From Erythrocercus mccallii (lineage: Eukaryota > Chordata > Aves > Passeriformes > Dicruridae), in contig VZRG01002576.1 of the NCBI GenBank assembly GCA_013397435.1, forward strand, positions 1 to 64,000: a DNA stretch of 64,000 nucleotides, read 5' to 3'. Both the position numbers and the translations under genes were made by a program. This document shows, one piece after another, positions 10,334-23,118 of this stretch. Below the pieces are notes generated by a model that saw nothing but the letters and a program-made list of their open reading frames with translations, did no database searches and was not told the origin of the DNA. How positions within the stretch are numbered: position 1 is the first letter of the stretch; each line of letters begins with the position of its first letter.

Positions 10334-12639
10334 TATCTTAATCATAGCATAAGCAAAATATATAGTTAAGGGGAGGAAGAGAGGAAGCAAGGAAATGGGA
10401 AGATGGGAAAAGAACATGCAAGAGTCAGCAATGCAATAGCTCTGTCAATATCTGTACAGGAAATGTTGTTTCCTGCTCTAAACCTCTTATTTTTAGGCTA
10501 AGAGAATTTCACAGGTGAGACTACATCTCTGAGAAATTCACTAAATCTTTCAGAATTTACATTAATTATTTTATTTCTTTGATCATCTCTGGAAATACTT
10601 GCTACTGCAAATGGCATGCTGAACTTTCTCACTCTAATATAATGCAGTATTTACTTTGCATGTATACACATTACCAAATGTGCCTGCTATAACTTCTGAA
10701 GTAATTTTGTTGTTCCTAAATCTTTGTTTGCATTTCCTATTCAGTATATGAAATCCACCTTTTCTCTTCCTACTCTGACCTTATCTTATCCCCAAGTATA
10801 TCAGCTGACAGATGAAGCTCTCATACAAAGTCCCTGTGCAGGAACAGAAGCCTGGCAGTTATTGTGAGAGGAATTAAATATCTACAGAGAGGAAGATTTC
10901 AAAAGGATGAATGAGAATTTATACCTCAAATTGAATTTTCTATTAAATACAGCAGTCCATAAAAATAGAATGGCTCTGAACAATGGCTCTGATTTTTGCA
11001 TGCATTTATTTTACTGCATGAAGATCACTTCTTACTTCTTCTCAGCACACCCTACCATTCTCCTCTCTCATCTACTCCCTACACATTGCATCCTTCAGCC
11101 AAGATTCCCATCTCAGATTTCTTGACCTTTCCTCCCTCTGATGCCTTGGGAAGGATATTGAACATCTTTACTCATCCCACTTTTAGATAAAATGTGTTCT
11201 GTCTCACACCTATCCTATGTCTTAAGCTGTGGAGTGTTAGATTCCCCACACTAATTTTCTGACTGTGTTGTGGAGGAGGTGCTGGAATCTATCATTGTCT
11301 ATCACTGGCAAAAGTTTTTTCTGCTGGCTTTCCTGATCATGAGTCTTCATCTCCCAAATCACCTCTTCCTGACTCTGTCTGCAAAGTGTGATTTTTTTTA
11401 AGCATGTTCAAAATATATGAGGCAGGGAAAAGGAAAACTGAACTGATAAGTAAAGCAAGGACAGAAATCCACTGCTTCATTTATCATATGGTCATTTGAT
11501 AAAAGAATCTACTTCTGTATCTCTCATTAATCATTTTGTAACATAATTTGAGTGGGATGAGTGAAGGAGTCTCATCTCAGACTGTTACTCTGTTGAATAT
11601 TAGGAGAGGTGAAGTAAATTCTTGGAAGGACAGTATTTGATAAATAGAAATTAAACAGCAGCAGGGAACAACATCCCATTTTTCAAAAGCCTAGGTCTTA
11701 CTGTAAGAGTTTCAGTCCCTCTGAAAACAATTTTCTAATAATTTTACCTTCCTCTTCTGTTGGACAGTTTTACCAGCGTGCAGTGAGAAGTTATCCCTTC
11801 TTAATCACAAAAGTAACTTTCAGTTGACTGGACAGAGAGGTTGGTTGTGGATCTACAACATCTCAGGTTGTTGCTTGTAACTCTAGCAAATGCTAGAGGT
11901 TTTAAGGTTTTGTAGAAGCTGCATTTGTCTCTGCAGATCTATGTCTATTCAGATTAATAATGAGAATGTTTAGGGTTATTACAATCCCTAAATAATATAT
12001 CTGCTGTGGCTAACAAATAACTTCACTGTAGTCTAATAGCTATTTATTAACATAACTAAAATTAATTATGATATGGCTTATTCATGCAATCAAAAAAAAT
12101 CAGTTAAGATGGGAAAGATGAATAGAATTTATGTTTTACCTATTTGGTGAGAGATAAACAGATACATCATGACAATTAATGTGACTGTTGCTAATTAAAA
12201 AACAATCTTCGCAATGGTAATTTCTCTTGTAATTTTACATTTGGTTGGCTCATACTAGACCAGGCAGGCTTTCAACTCTGTGAGCTAATTTTTGCTTACC
12301 CTGTGTTTCTCTCCTCCTCCTTTATGTTTATGATTCCTATCATCATCATTACCATGAGCTATTTGCCATGTAGCACTACTTTTTACCGTACAAAACCTTA
12401 TTTTTAAAAAGCACTTTCCTGTATAATGCTCTATCCCACATCACTCTACAATGGAATTTCAATCAACAATACCAAAGCTACAGAGCATGAAAGAAGGAAA
12501 ACAGTGAATCACTGTATTTTCTGCATCTGACTGAAGAAGTAGAAGGATTAGGCTGGATGCCAACAGGAAAAAGAAAAATGTTAAAGCCACAGACTAAGGA
12601 GAAAATATATACTTTCTGATCCATTGCTGCATAGCAGAT
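10334..12639. other. Single-copy AT-rich non-coding stretch
   Basis: No gene, RNA or transposon was recognised. The short frames at 10907-11190 overlap each other in different phases and have no motif. Confidence 0.5.
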
Positions 12640-12682
12640 CACACACACACACACATACACACACAAAAAAAAAAAAAAAAAA
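12640..12682. repeat. (CA)n microsatellite followed by poly(A)
   Basis: A CA run with one TA interruption up to about 12664, then 18 or more A residues. The abutting A run could be the tail of an old retroposed sequence, but nothing SINE-like was seen upstream. Confidence 0.9.
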
Positions 12683-13656
12683 GGATTAGGTTTTTAGCAA
12701 TTTTCTGTACCTAAATTTGGGCAATTTACACTGCTCCCAAAAAGCCTTCAGTTTGCTCATTCAAAGGTTGATCTGCAGGTCTGAGATATCAAGAGACACT
12801 AAACTGGGGATTAGCAATCCTAGCCTGTGTGGAGTGGTTTATAAAATAATATTAGTCCTACCTTGACTATATATTTTCTGGGTAGATGATGTCAGAAGCA
12901 GAAAAGAAAGAAAAGGATTAGGGCAAAATCTTCTGGGTAAAGGGGAATGCTATTGAAGTCTCAAAAAAACAGCAAGGAGGGAAGAAAGCTGACAGCTCCA
13001 GGAAATTTTCCAGTCACAGATTTTTCTTCACAGAGATGGAGGCAGATAGATTTTGTCTAGGTCTGATTGTATGTAAATTTAGCCCATGCAAAAATTCACA
13101 ACTTATAGAGGACTGATGCAAAGCATTTGAAAATGTTTAGGGAAGTTTTTATTGACTTTAATGGGCTTGGATCAACTTTTAAAAACTCAGCAATATTTCC
13201 CAGCTGACAAGCAAATGGTGCATTACCCTTTGCCAAACACAGTGTATTTCTCTGTTTAACCTCTCCTCTTTTATTCCTATTTCATGGTAAAAGATATTTG
13301 GTGTTGAGACTCAGACCACAAAGCTTGCAGTACACCAGAGTTGGGAGGAAGGAAACTCCTCTGCAGAGCTCTGCCCTTCAACCTGTTTAGTGACACTTAC
13401 TAACATCACGGTTGGGTAGAAACCTTACCATGGAAAACTGTAAAGGGCATAATGATGAATAATTAATAATTAATTAATGCCTGAAATTGTACAAACCCAG
13501 TTCTCAGGGACCATGTTCTGTACTTGTGTTTCCTTGGCAAATCGGCTGATTGTAGACAATAGTAACACTTAAAAGAAGAACCTGGACCTAGTTCCACCTT
13601 TTCCTACTTGTAAACCTTTTCAAGAGATGGAACTGCACTGGGTGACATAACAGCAC
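12683..13656. other. Single-copy non-coding stretch
   Basis: No gene was recognised. It contains an ATTAATAATTAATTAATG cluster near 13462-13479, which carries TAATTA homeodomain-type core sites, but such AT-rich motifs are common by chance. Confidence 0.45.
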
Positions 13657-13680
13657 CTTAAAGATTCTATGAGTCTATGA
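13657..13680 (+). mobile_element. CR1 3' tail remnant
   Basis: AAAGATTCTATGAGTCTATGA matches the terminal CR1 signature, with two imperfect copies of the ATTCTATG octamer after the usual CTTAAAG. The preceding 60-70 bases may belong to the same short insertion but are too diverged to assign. Confidence 0.6.
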
Positions 13681-13800
13681 ATATTGCTAGTGGTCAGTAA
13701 GGATGGGCAGTAATCCCCTTACTTGAAATTCATGTTAAACCATAGGATATAAGTCCCTTCTGTTTTCCTGAAGAGGGAATATGAGTATCCAGCATACATT

Positions 13801-14003
13801 CAAGAATCATGGAATATTTTTTTCTTAGAATGTACCTTAAAGATCATCTTGTAGCACCCCTCTTTCATTAGATCACGTTGGTCAGAGCCCCATCCAACCT
13901 GTCCTTGAACACTTCCAGGGATGAGGCATCTACAACATCTCTGGGCAGCCTGTTCCAGTGTCTCACCAACATTTGTCAACTCTTCTATATTTTTATGTTC
14001 CAC
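13801..14003 (-). mobile_element. CR1 LINE 3' UTR fragment, minus strand
   Basis: The plus strand reads as a reverse-complement CR1 end. It has AGAATCATGGAATATT at the 3' tip, then CCTTAAAGATCATCTTGTAG, CCCCATCCAACCTGTCC, TTGAACACTTCCAGGGATGA and GGGCAGCCTGTTCCAGTG. These blocks occur in the same order in CR1 3' UTRs. The copy is truncated at about 14003 on its 5' side, and the small open frames on both strands here come from it. Confidence 0.92.
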
Positions 14004-14055
14004 AATAAATACTTTATACGAAGTCTGATAATGTATTTGAGCAGGAAGCCTAAAA

Positions 14056-14087
14056 CTTATAGTACCAGTCCTGGCTTATAGTACCAG
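14056..14087. repeat. Short 19-bp-spaced direct repeat
   Basis: CTTATAGTACCAG occurs at 14056-14068 and again at 14075-14087. Confidence 0.85.
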
Positions 14088-16940
14088 AGTTCCTGTAAGC
14101 AACTTTTTTAACCTCTGTTTTTAAAATTCCAAAGAGTTTTCTCCAATGAAAAAGGAATGGAGAACACCAAATCTCTCTGGAGCAATGGTGAGTTTGAGAT
14201 TCAAAAGAACAGCAACCCTGGGACTGCAGGCTGTCAGGAAAAAACCATGAATAGATAATCTCCTGCGAAATAAAATAACCTCAGCCTGCCATGGTTCTGA
14301 CCTCTTTTCTGGCACCTAGAATCCTTTCATTTTTTTGTATTTATTTAAATCTCTCATGCTTCCCTTTCAAGCATTTATTTTAATAAAACTTTCCAGTTCT
14401 CTGTTTTCCAAATGCTCTCAACTTTGGCTTAATATGATAATGGAAGTACTGGCTGAACACTGAACTCCAGCACTCTGAAGGGTGACGAGGATAAATATGG
14501 AACTTAATGGTGGATAACTGACTTTGATGCAGTTTCATCAATCAGAAAGAGATAAACTACTTTCTCCTCTCGCAGTAACCCTTTTTAAGAAAAATGTATT
14601 GATTTTCTTTTTTTCCATCAGATAGACATATTAACCAGCAAGGCACACAATGCATTCTCCTGTCTTCAGGGGCATTTTGAGCAGAGATTGATTTTTTTAG
14701 CTCTATGGGAAAACAGTCACTATTGAGTGATAAACTCCAAAAAAAAGTGTCCTTCCTCTTGCACTGCTGCCAGAGGCACAGAATTAACATTCACAAAATT
14801 TAATTTATGAAAGACAAGTAAAAGAATACTTCTCTCCAAACATATCCCTCCCAGCAAAACTTTTGATTTGTGGGCACAGGAATTCATGGTAGGAGAATAG
14901 ATATGCTAGTAAAATTAAAGAGAAGCATATTTGATTGCTATAATCTTCCATTAATGTGTCTATCTCTACAGTAATTGGGTGATACAACCCACTCAGGCCC
15001 CTTTGTGACTGATCATTAAAGATCCCATGGCATTCTTCACAAGGGTAGACTTATCCTCCCTGTCCTTGCCAACTTCAATCACAAGTGATAATTTTGTTCT
15101 GCCTATCTCTATTTTCCCTGCAGTTTTATCTGGATAAGACTTTGCTTTTCATTTCCTGTACAAAAACTGTTGTATAATGTTTCTGTGTGCTATTAGAGAG
15201 CTGCAGTTTTCCATTCTGACGATTACAATATCAGATGAAATTATTTCTGTATTATGGATATGAAAAAATGTTACAATAGTCTTTTGGAAGTCCACGCTAC
15301 TTATTTAGGTGAATAATAATAGGTCTATTTAATTCTCAGCTGAAAAGTGGGACTACAATAGGACAACTGCTTTTCCCTGTTTTGATGGCTCCAATTTAGA
15401 AACTTTGCAGAAAAGAGCAGAATTCGACCTGTGGAATCAACGTAATTTGAGAACATGCTTGAGCAGAGAGAAACAAAATTCAAAACTGGAAATAATGATT
15501 GTACAGGAATTGCTGTGCTGCTAAGTGATCTGAGCACCAGGGATGCATGAATTTTAAATGCGCCTGTACACTTGCAAAAAGTGTGTTGGCTTCTATATGT
15601 TTAATACATAATGACAATTTTGTCTAGAAAAGTTAATTATCTTATATAATAAAATTGTAGTTGGTGCAATGTCACTTTTTAATGCAAACCATGTGGTCTT
15701 CCTGAAGGAAAGGCTGGAAACTGGACTCTCATCCTGACCCACAGTAAAGCCTGGTTTTTGAGAAATCTTTGACTTCAACAGAACTTCATAGATGATGGCA
15801 ACTCTTCTGGTTGTAACTAATTAATGTGTTGGGCTTTTTTTTTCTTATGGCTAAGAAGGCAGAAATTTAAATTCAGCTTTTAAATAAAATAACCTCTGAT
15901 AATTTCTGAAATAGTATAAAACACCTTGTGGTGTGATAGATAACCTTGTTTTTTTCTCTTTGCAAGGATTTTGCTGAAAGCATATGATGAAAAATGAAAC
16001 TGGTTAGAATTATTTTTTCCCCAGTTTTTCAGGCAAATTATCCCCTAACTTTGTATCCGGTCTTCTTTTCTTCATGAATATTCACTGCATACCATCTTGT
16101 TAATGAAAATATCTCTAAAAATGTTGTGTTAAGCGTGGTGCTATAGTGATGTCTTAGATTTGCATACCAAAACCTCATCCCATCAGGAAACAGCATCTCA
16201 TGAGTAGTTGTACAACACAGCTGTGAAGGCAGTGCAGAAACTGAAAGCAGGAGCAGCTTGTATTAGCATTCCCACCTAAGAAATGCTGTCAAGTTGTGTG
16301 ACAATTTAAGGGCCAGATTATGAACCCCTTGAGGCACAGGGAGATGTGGGATGCCAAAGAGAAGGAACACAACAAAGCAGAGGGGCTATTGTGGCTTCTG
16401 TCTTCTTTCGGATTGTTTGGAGAGGAGGCAGGTCCAAAGGCCAAGCTCATAAGTCTGTGTCACCCAAGGGATGTGTGACAAGCTCCTCAGCATTATTAAA
16501 ACTTGCTTTGCACTGTTTTTATTCCCATATCTACTTGCATCCTAATTCATCAGCTGTTTCCATGCAAACAACACAGGCTACAATAACGTGCTTGCCAGAC
16601 ACACCGGAATAAAGTGACAGAGGATGGAGAGGCAGAAGGAAGGAAAGACTTCCCTTTCAACCTGTTAGGAAGATTTTGATGGCCATAGTTCCCTTCGTCA
16701 TTAAATCTTCTTTTTCACAAATCGTTGCATAATAAGTCAAATATTTGTAGCAATGAGACATTTTCCAACCTAGACTTTGTAATAATTTAAGAGATAAGTG
16801 TTGAAAGTGCATTTTGGATGATCAGAAAAATTGCACACTACCTTGGTATTGCAAAGATCAAATTTGAAGAGCATTATTGAAATTTCCATATCACCTGTGA
16901 ATAAACCTCAAATTAGAAAAAAGTAAGTTTTGAAAACAAC
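14088..16940. other. Single-copy AT-rich non-coding stretch
   Basis: No gene, RNA or transposon was recognised. Short frames at 14121-14987, 15325-15778 and 16346-16612 lack domains and show no splice-site pairing that I could support. Confidence 0.45.
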
Positions 16941-16983
16941 ATTTTCTCTTTTTTTTTTTTTTTGCTTCCTTTTACAGGTAGGA
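16941..16983 (+). promoter_or_regulatory. Candidate recursive splice (ratchet) site
   Basis: A long pyrimidine tract at 16941-16973, with more than 17 consecutive T, ends in TTTTACAG at 16970-16977. GTAGGA follows at once from 16978. An acceptor fused to a donor (polypyrimidine-CAG|GTRRG) is the signature of zero-length exons used to remove very long introns stepwise. The donor half differs from the best GTAAGT. Whether any plus-strand gene spans the window is unknown, so this is motif evidence only. Confidence 0.25.
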
Positions 16984-18079
16984 TAACATGAGGGAAGCAA
17001 GTCTTTTATAAGAACAAAATGTAGAGAGTTTTGATTAGCAGAGAAATCATAAATTCAAGTCTGTTCATACCTCAGTGGATTATTCAACTCTAATTAGGAT
17101 ATCATTTAAGTCATTAGCAAGACAAATGTTCAGATTGAAATGGAAAATAGCTCATGTTTATACAATGAAGTTTTAATATTAAAGGTTCTTAGAAGTGAAA
17201 TGCATAAATTCCCAATTGGGAAAATATCTTTTCTTTCGTTGTTGGACTGTGATCAGTTTTTTAATTTCTTAAAGATCATACAAGTTTAATCAACTCCTGA
17301 CCTTATTAGAAAGCCATGAGATCATGATATTTCAAATTTTAAACTAAAACGGTACATTTGTGTGCAAATTAAACAAAGAATTCCCAGTCTCAAATATTAA
17401 TCTCCAAACATAGATTTAAATCAAATGATGCCTAATTCCTTTGGTATTCAGCCAATAACAAATTGCTAAAATTTTAATAAGTGAGATTTAATGTCTGGGA
17501 GATTTTTTCATAGCAAACTATATTAAAAAATATAACAATAGTCATATACTTAGACTTTGAAATAGACATTTTCTGAAGTAAATATCCAGAGGTCTTTTCC
17601 TATTGTATTATCTCCAGTCAGGCAAGAGTTTAGGGCTTCTTTACATTCATACCTGTCTCTCAAGATCATACTTTCTGTGCTTCAGCATTTTCTTGTAGGT
17701 CAAGCTATAGTTTTGTTTGAATGAAGCTCCAACACTGGTGAACACTGTTAGAGTGTCTATATGTGGTTTTAAATTCCATCTCATCTAAATATCTCAGCTA
17801 TGGTGATAATCTCAAACACTGAATTTTTTTGAAACTGATGGAAGCAGGCTCTCACATTGCATACACCAACCTAAAGAAACCATGTTTCAGGTGAGTATTA
17901 CAAAATTATTTCCTTGTTCTTCAATGACAAAATTACTTTCAGGAAATAAGTTCTTTTAAAAAAAAATCCCACCTACCAAGAATATTCACCTCCTGTGTTC
18001 CCTAATACCTGACATTATTCATGTCTAGAGAAAAAGGAAAAGGAAAAAAAAAAACCTCCCACCACAAACATAAAAACCC
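16984..18079. other. Single-copy AT-rich non-coding stretch
   Basis: No gene was recognised. An isolated consensus donor, CAG|GTGAGT, lies at 17888-17896 without a convincing upstream acceptor. Confidence 0.45.
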
Positions 18080-18119
18080 CTAGATTTCTTAATTTTTCAG
18101 TAACTAGATTTCTTAATTT
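18080..18119. repeat. 24-bp-spaced direct repeat
   Basis: CTAGATTTCTTAATTT occurs at 18080-18095 and again at 18104-18119, an imperfect tandem duplication with 24-bp period. Confidence 0.85.
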
Positions 18120-18946
18120 CTTAAATCTTCCCAGGACCATAAGCCATAGGAGTAAAACTATAATTCAGTGGTACATACCACTTTATCAGTGACATATAAT
18201 TCTGTTGACTACAAGTTAAGAACTCCTGAACTGTTCATTCTTCTATTTAATTTCAAAGGGGACAATCCAGGCGACCTCCCACACAGAGCGGAGGCTCTTC
18301 ATGACATGGCAAAATTAGTGTCTGATTTTTTGGTTAAAGTGAAAGCTATATTTCATTAATGATGCTTGGTTTTAGGTGAAGATAATAATCCATAGGTAAT
18401 AGAAAAAATCTGAACAAAAACCATAGTCATATTGAAAAGCTGTAAATGCAGTCTAACAGGTGCTCTTTACTTTAGGATTTTTAGAGTCTGTTACAGATTC
18501 TAGGAAGTTGTCAGCATAACTTTCTCGGTAGAAATAAAGAGCCTAAGCTCCAGGGACAGAAAGGTTGGAAAGGGGCTGTGGTTTCACATTAAGTTTCCAG
18601 CAGGAACCATACCTTGTTCAGAGCAAGTTCTTCTCCACCAGAGCTGTGCAGCTGCCCATACACTGCGCTGGAGGCACTGGGGTGTAATACTGAAATAAAT
18701 GTTTTCTTGAGATGCCTCTCATAAGCTGCTAACAAGAATATCTTCTCACCTTTGTTCACTCTTGTTAATAAGGGTGATAGAGAAAGTTCAGGCTCTGAAC
18801 TCCGTGTTTCCCTCAGAAGGTCTTGAGTAAATTTTTCTTTATGGATTGTCTAGGTTGAAGAAGGCTAAAGTGTCTCAGTCAAAAACATGTATCTGAGTTA
18901 AACTTGTATATACTGTGGGATCTTACAGCTCAAGGTCAGTCCTTGT
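18120..18946. other. Single-copy non-coding stretch
   Basis: No gene is supported. A frame at 18168-18359 has only a GTG start and no recognised motif. Confidence 0.45.
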
Positions 18947-18996
18947 TGGGATTTTTTTTGTTGGTTTGGTTTTTATGGTTGTGGTTTTGGTTTTTA
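18947..18996. repeat. T/G-rich low-complexity tract
   Basis: A series of GGTTT, GGTTTT and poly(T) words. It belongs to the same composition class as the other T/G tracts in the window. Confidence 0.8.
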
Positions 18997-19010
18997 AAAT
19001 GTACACAAGA

Positions 19011-19214
19011 TTATACAACTTCTTTATTTGCCATTTCTTTGGCCTCTGCAGCAGCTTGATAAGTAGCATTAATTCCTGAAGGTAAACAAGACAAATTTAT
19101 GCACACAGATCCTCCTGCTTGTTCTGCAGTGCTTTGATATACTTCATATTCCAACAGAAAGGCATTACACAGTTCATTAATTGAGTTTTTACTTAGATCA
19201 TAATTTCTATTCAT
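19011..19214 (-). other. Small ORF, 67 codons, no recognised product
   Basis: An ATG-initiated minus-strand frame. Its C-terminal third is alanine- and lysine-rich and looks helical (TYQAAAEAKEMANKEVV), and it ends in TAA. There is no hydrophobic segment and no family that I recognise. No splice or promoter context was found. It is listed because its composition is less AT-driven than its neighbours, but chance is the default explanation. Confidence 0.1.
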
Positions 19215-22200
19215 ATGGTATCAGCAATGGCTAGGAAAGCCTGCCTGTGGAGTCTACCCTGCACTTACTGTACTGGCAGTGTTGTGTCAGGCAGCAGTCT
19301 GAATTTAAGTGGAGTCAAATAAATGATACCAAAAATGCATTTGCCCAGCCCCTTGCAAATGAGATCCACTTAGGGTTGTTATTTCTAGTTTTTCTGCTCA
19401 GGGGCTGGTGTTATTTGAATTCCCTGAGACAGAAGTGGTTAACTCTCCAACTCACTTTTAAAGACAGATATTGAATGACCTTTAAATGCTACCCTTGCTG
19501 CCGTGTACACATTAGGAGAGGATTAATGCTTAAAACTCACCTGCTGATCTACAGAGGCAATACCTACAATGGCACCTGCAATGGTCTCTGCAACTGGCCA
19601 CCATCATTGGTACTTTGATAATCCAGCAGATCTTCCCCTGCTTCTAATTTATAAGCTACACTAAGTGTTTTTAGATGTTAATAAAAAGAAGCAGAAACAA
19701 TACAGTAAGTTCCTTAAAACCCCCTGTAATTCAAAACCGCTTTCCAAAAATCACTGAGGTTTATATATATACACTTCAATAGGAAATCAAATAGTCTGAG
19801 ATAACTTTTTTGCTCTGATGTGCAATTCTGACATTCTAGTCAGAAAAGACAAAATAAGTGAGACATGAAAATATTTTATTGTTATGTTACTCTGTAGAAG
19901 AGAAGCACTGGATTTTTTTTTTCCATTCTTGCTGAAATGCAATTCATCCAAACACTTGTCAGAAAAGATAGCTTTTACATGTTTGTATCTGGGCAGCACT
20001 TAAGCTATTGATTTTTAAATTTAAGAGTCTTGTCTTTTTGGAGGCATATTTGGAAGGGTATCAAGGCTGCTGGAACTTACTAGTCTCAGCTTAGGCAGAG
20101 AATGGGTTGTAGTAATATAATAATTTTATTTAATTTTAGAAAACAATTTCAGAGCCTACTATGCACAAATCACATTTCATAACTACAAGAGAATAAAACA
20201 AGAACTCAACCTCCAATTCCCAAGAGTTTAATTCTCCAGTTCCACTGAGATTCTTCCTTAAATTATTCAAATGCTCATTTGAGAGATGGGTAGAGGAAAG
20301 GAATTCAAATATTTGATTGTTTTGCAAAATTTTTAGGAAGGGGTGAATGCCTCTTTGGGATATTCTTAAGATGCTCAGGAAACCTTCCCTCATCCTGAAA
20401 GTCTACTCTGTATCACATCATCTCGCTGTAAATCATCTGGTTATTTTCTCCAGTAACCCCTGATTTCCACAGTCACAACTTTCCACTCCCAGCAGAAGGC
20501 TAACACCATGCAGACCCCGGTGCAGCAATTGTGAAGCATTTCCTGGTAATTACTACACAATTTTTGTGGTTCCACTTAAATAAGATCATCTTCAGAAGCT
20601 TTCCACACAAGATCAAGCTCCCCAAGGAGCTTAACCTAAGATTAACATTTAGTCACAAATAGAAGCCATTAAACTAGGGCTGAGAAGATAAGATCAAACC
20701 TCCTCTTTGTAGTGAAAGGGAAGTCACTGAGAGGTCAGATTTGCAGTACACGTTGATTGGCTTCCCTCCTCTATCCACCATGAGAAAATAAATCAAGTCC
20801 TGCAGAAAAAGATTCAATTTACATGATATTGTGCTTATAAAACAGCAAATTTGCAAACTAATTACTTGGCTGGAAGGAGAAAATGTTGAATAAACTACAC
20901 TAGGCAGTTTTGCTGCTCAGGCACTCCAGATCTAGATTTAATCACCAAAGCAAGCATTTAACGCAGCAAAGGCAGCACTTCTGCAGCTGAGCAAACCTAT
21001 GGCACACATATCTGTGGAATCAATCAAGAATTTGAATTCTTTCCTTCAACAGAAACAACTTTGGAAAAATGTTTCAAATGAGGGAGTATCACAGAATTGG
21101 TTTGCTTGCCCAGTAACAAAGTGGAAAATTTCATTTCTTTTGTGCAGGAGCCAGCAGTGCCTGTCTAAGGTTCCAATCAACTTCTGAGGGTAAAGATAAT
21201 TTCCCCAGCACATCCAGGTTCCCTTTATTGGTCTAATCAGTTCCATCCGTAGCAGACTTTAAACAATACTAATCTCTAAAGAACCCAGACATGAAAATTA
21301 GACATCTGGCAATGGGGACTTAAGAGACGCTTAACCACTCTTCTGCAGAGACATCTGAAAACCAAGCAAAGAAGGGGAAAAAGGTTATTATTTCTTGTGT
21401 TTAAGGTTGTGTAATTGTTTAACACAGTATAAATTAGAACATGTGAAAAAAGATAAATCCTCATAACGTTAGAAGGACTTGACAGGGGAATTCAATTTAG
21501 GACTTAACAGTTTGGGGGTTGAATAATAAGTTTGTCAAATATGTGGTTTATGGTCAATAAAAATATCTTGGTAGTTTTATGGTGAATTAAGCAAATGATG
21601 AGAAAATGAAAAAATTACAATGTTTTGGTTTGATGCTATTAAAGGCTATTTAAATATCTGAAAAATTACACCAGTTTGGTGTACAAGAAGAAAACGACAG
21701 TAACAAAAACACTTTCAAAGTAAGTGACTTACACTAAATTATTTAGATAAAAAAAAATACTTATTCCACTGTGAATAGTTACACACCCATTTTTTAATTT
21801 GTAGATTTTTCTGACTAACAGCCAAAAAATTAGCTCTTTGAATACCTCTTATCCCAAATGCAACTTTCAGTCCAATATGTACTTTTTCTAGTATTAAAGA
21901 TTTCCATGAGTAGCAACACTAATAACTCTGGGGTTCTACTAACCTGATTATTAAATTTCTGTACATTACTCCAGTCTAGTGCACCCAGCTGTCCATTTCT
22001 TAATGCTGGGAATTTCAACCCAGCAGCATCATCAGTTACAGCCTTTATTCCCCAAAATTCTCTCTCCTCGTTCACCCTGATGACGTCTTTACCTTTCTGT
22101 GCTCCCTGCTGACCAGCTGAGAAGGTCACAGCACTGACTTGAGGGGTGCACCTGCAGACTTTGGCTTCCCAGCAGGACAATCACTGCACTCAAGTGGATT

Positions 22201-22880
22201 AGGGGGTTTCTAAGCCCAGACTGAAGATTTCAGTTTAGTGAGGGCGCTTTCTCTAAATCTCAAATCTCCCCCACCCCAATTTCCCTCTCACACACAAATC
22301 CTTGCTCCCCTCTTGCCTTTGTTAAATTGCTTCAAAAAGGGAATGGGGAAAAGAGCATTACACAAAGTCAATGATTTCTGATACCAAAGACTCATGTCTG
22401 CATTAGAAATTATTAGAGAACTTCAGTTTGCAAAACACCACATAAGAAAACACACAGATGATAAACAGTATTAGAAACAAAATTAAACTAAAATATCACT
22501 CTACTTTCCAAAACAATTCCCCAAGCTGACTGGCAGAATGAAATTTCACTGCACAGGTTGTTCAACATGTATTGCTGATTGCTGTCAGAGTGGCAATATA
22601 CTATTCAATTAATACCTGCAATACTTTATTCAGCCAAACATACACCTGCTGAACAGTAGGAAAGGACCCAAATGGTTTCTAAATGTATTTTTAAAATGAA
22701 ATTCAGAAACATACTCAAAATATGCTGCCTAACTAGCTTTCTATAGGTACAGATACTTAGTTATATTCTAGATACTTACATTTTTTGTTGTTTCCTGAGA
22801 GGAATTCTCAGAAACAAACTTTCCATTTAATGTCATGTTAATTATTATCAAAAGAATATTAATTTTCATCCATTTTGAAA
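19215..22880. other. Single-copy non-coding stretch
   Basis: No gene is supported. The longest frame, 21830-22180 on the minus strand (116 codons), starts at TTG rather than ATG and matches no family that I know. Confidence 0.45.
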
Positions 22881-23118
22881 CAAAGTCACAAACACCCCCA
22901 CAACAAAGACATGCTCAAAAGCAAAGAACCACACACAACAACAACAACCACAACCACTACCACCAACAAAAACCAAAAATGAACAAAAACCAAAAATGAG
23001 CAAAAATCAAACCAAACCAAAACAAAAACCCAACAAAACAAAAAACAATCAAACCCCAAATAAAACCAAAGAAACAAACATAAACCCAAAGCCCAAAAAA
23101 GCTCCAAAATACAAACCA
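22881..23118. repeat. A/C-rich low-complexity block
   Basis: Over 200 bases are built of CAAAAACC, AACAAC, CCAAAAATGA and ACCAAA words, including a local duplication of AAAAACCAAAAATGA at about 22968-22998. The hydrophobic frames on the minus strand (Phe/Trp/Val/Leu-rich) are by-products of this composition and not membrane proteins. Confidence 0.85.

Noticed and set aside
21830..22180. 116-codon minus-strand frame
   Set aside because: Starts at TTG with no ATG, no splice context that I could support and no recognised domain.
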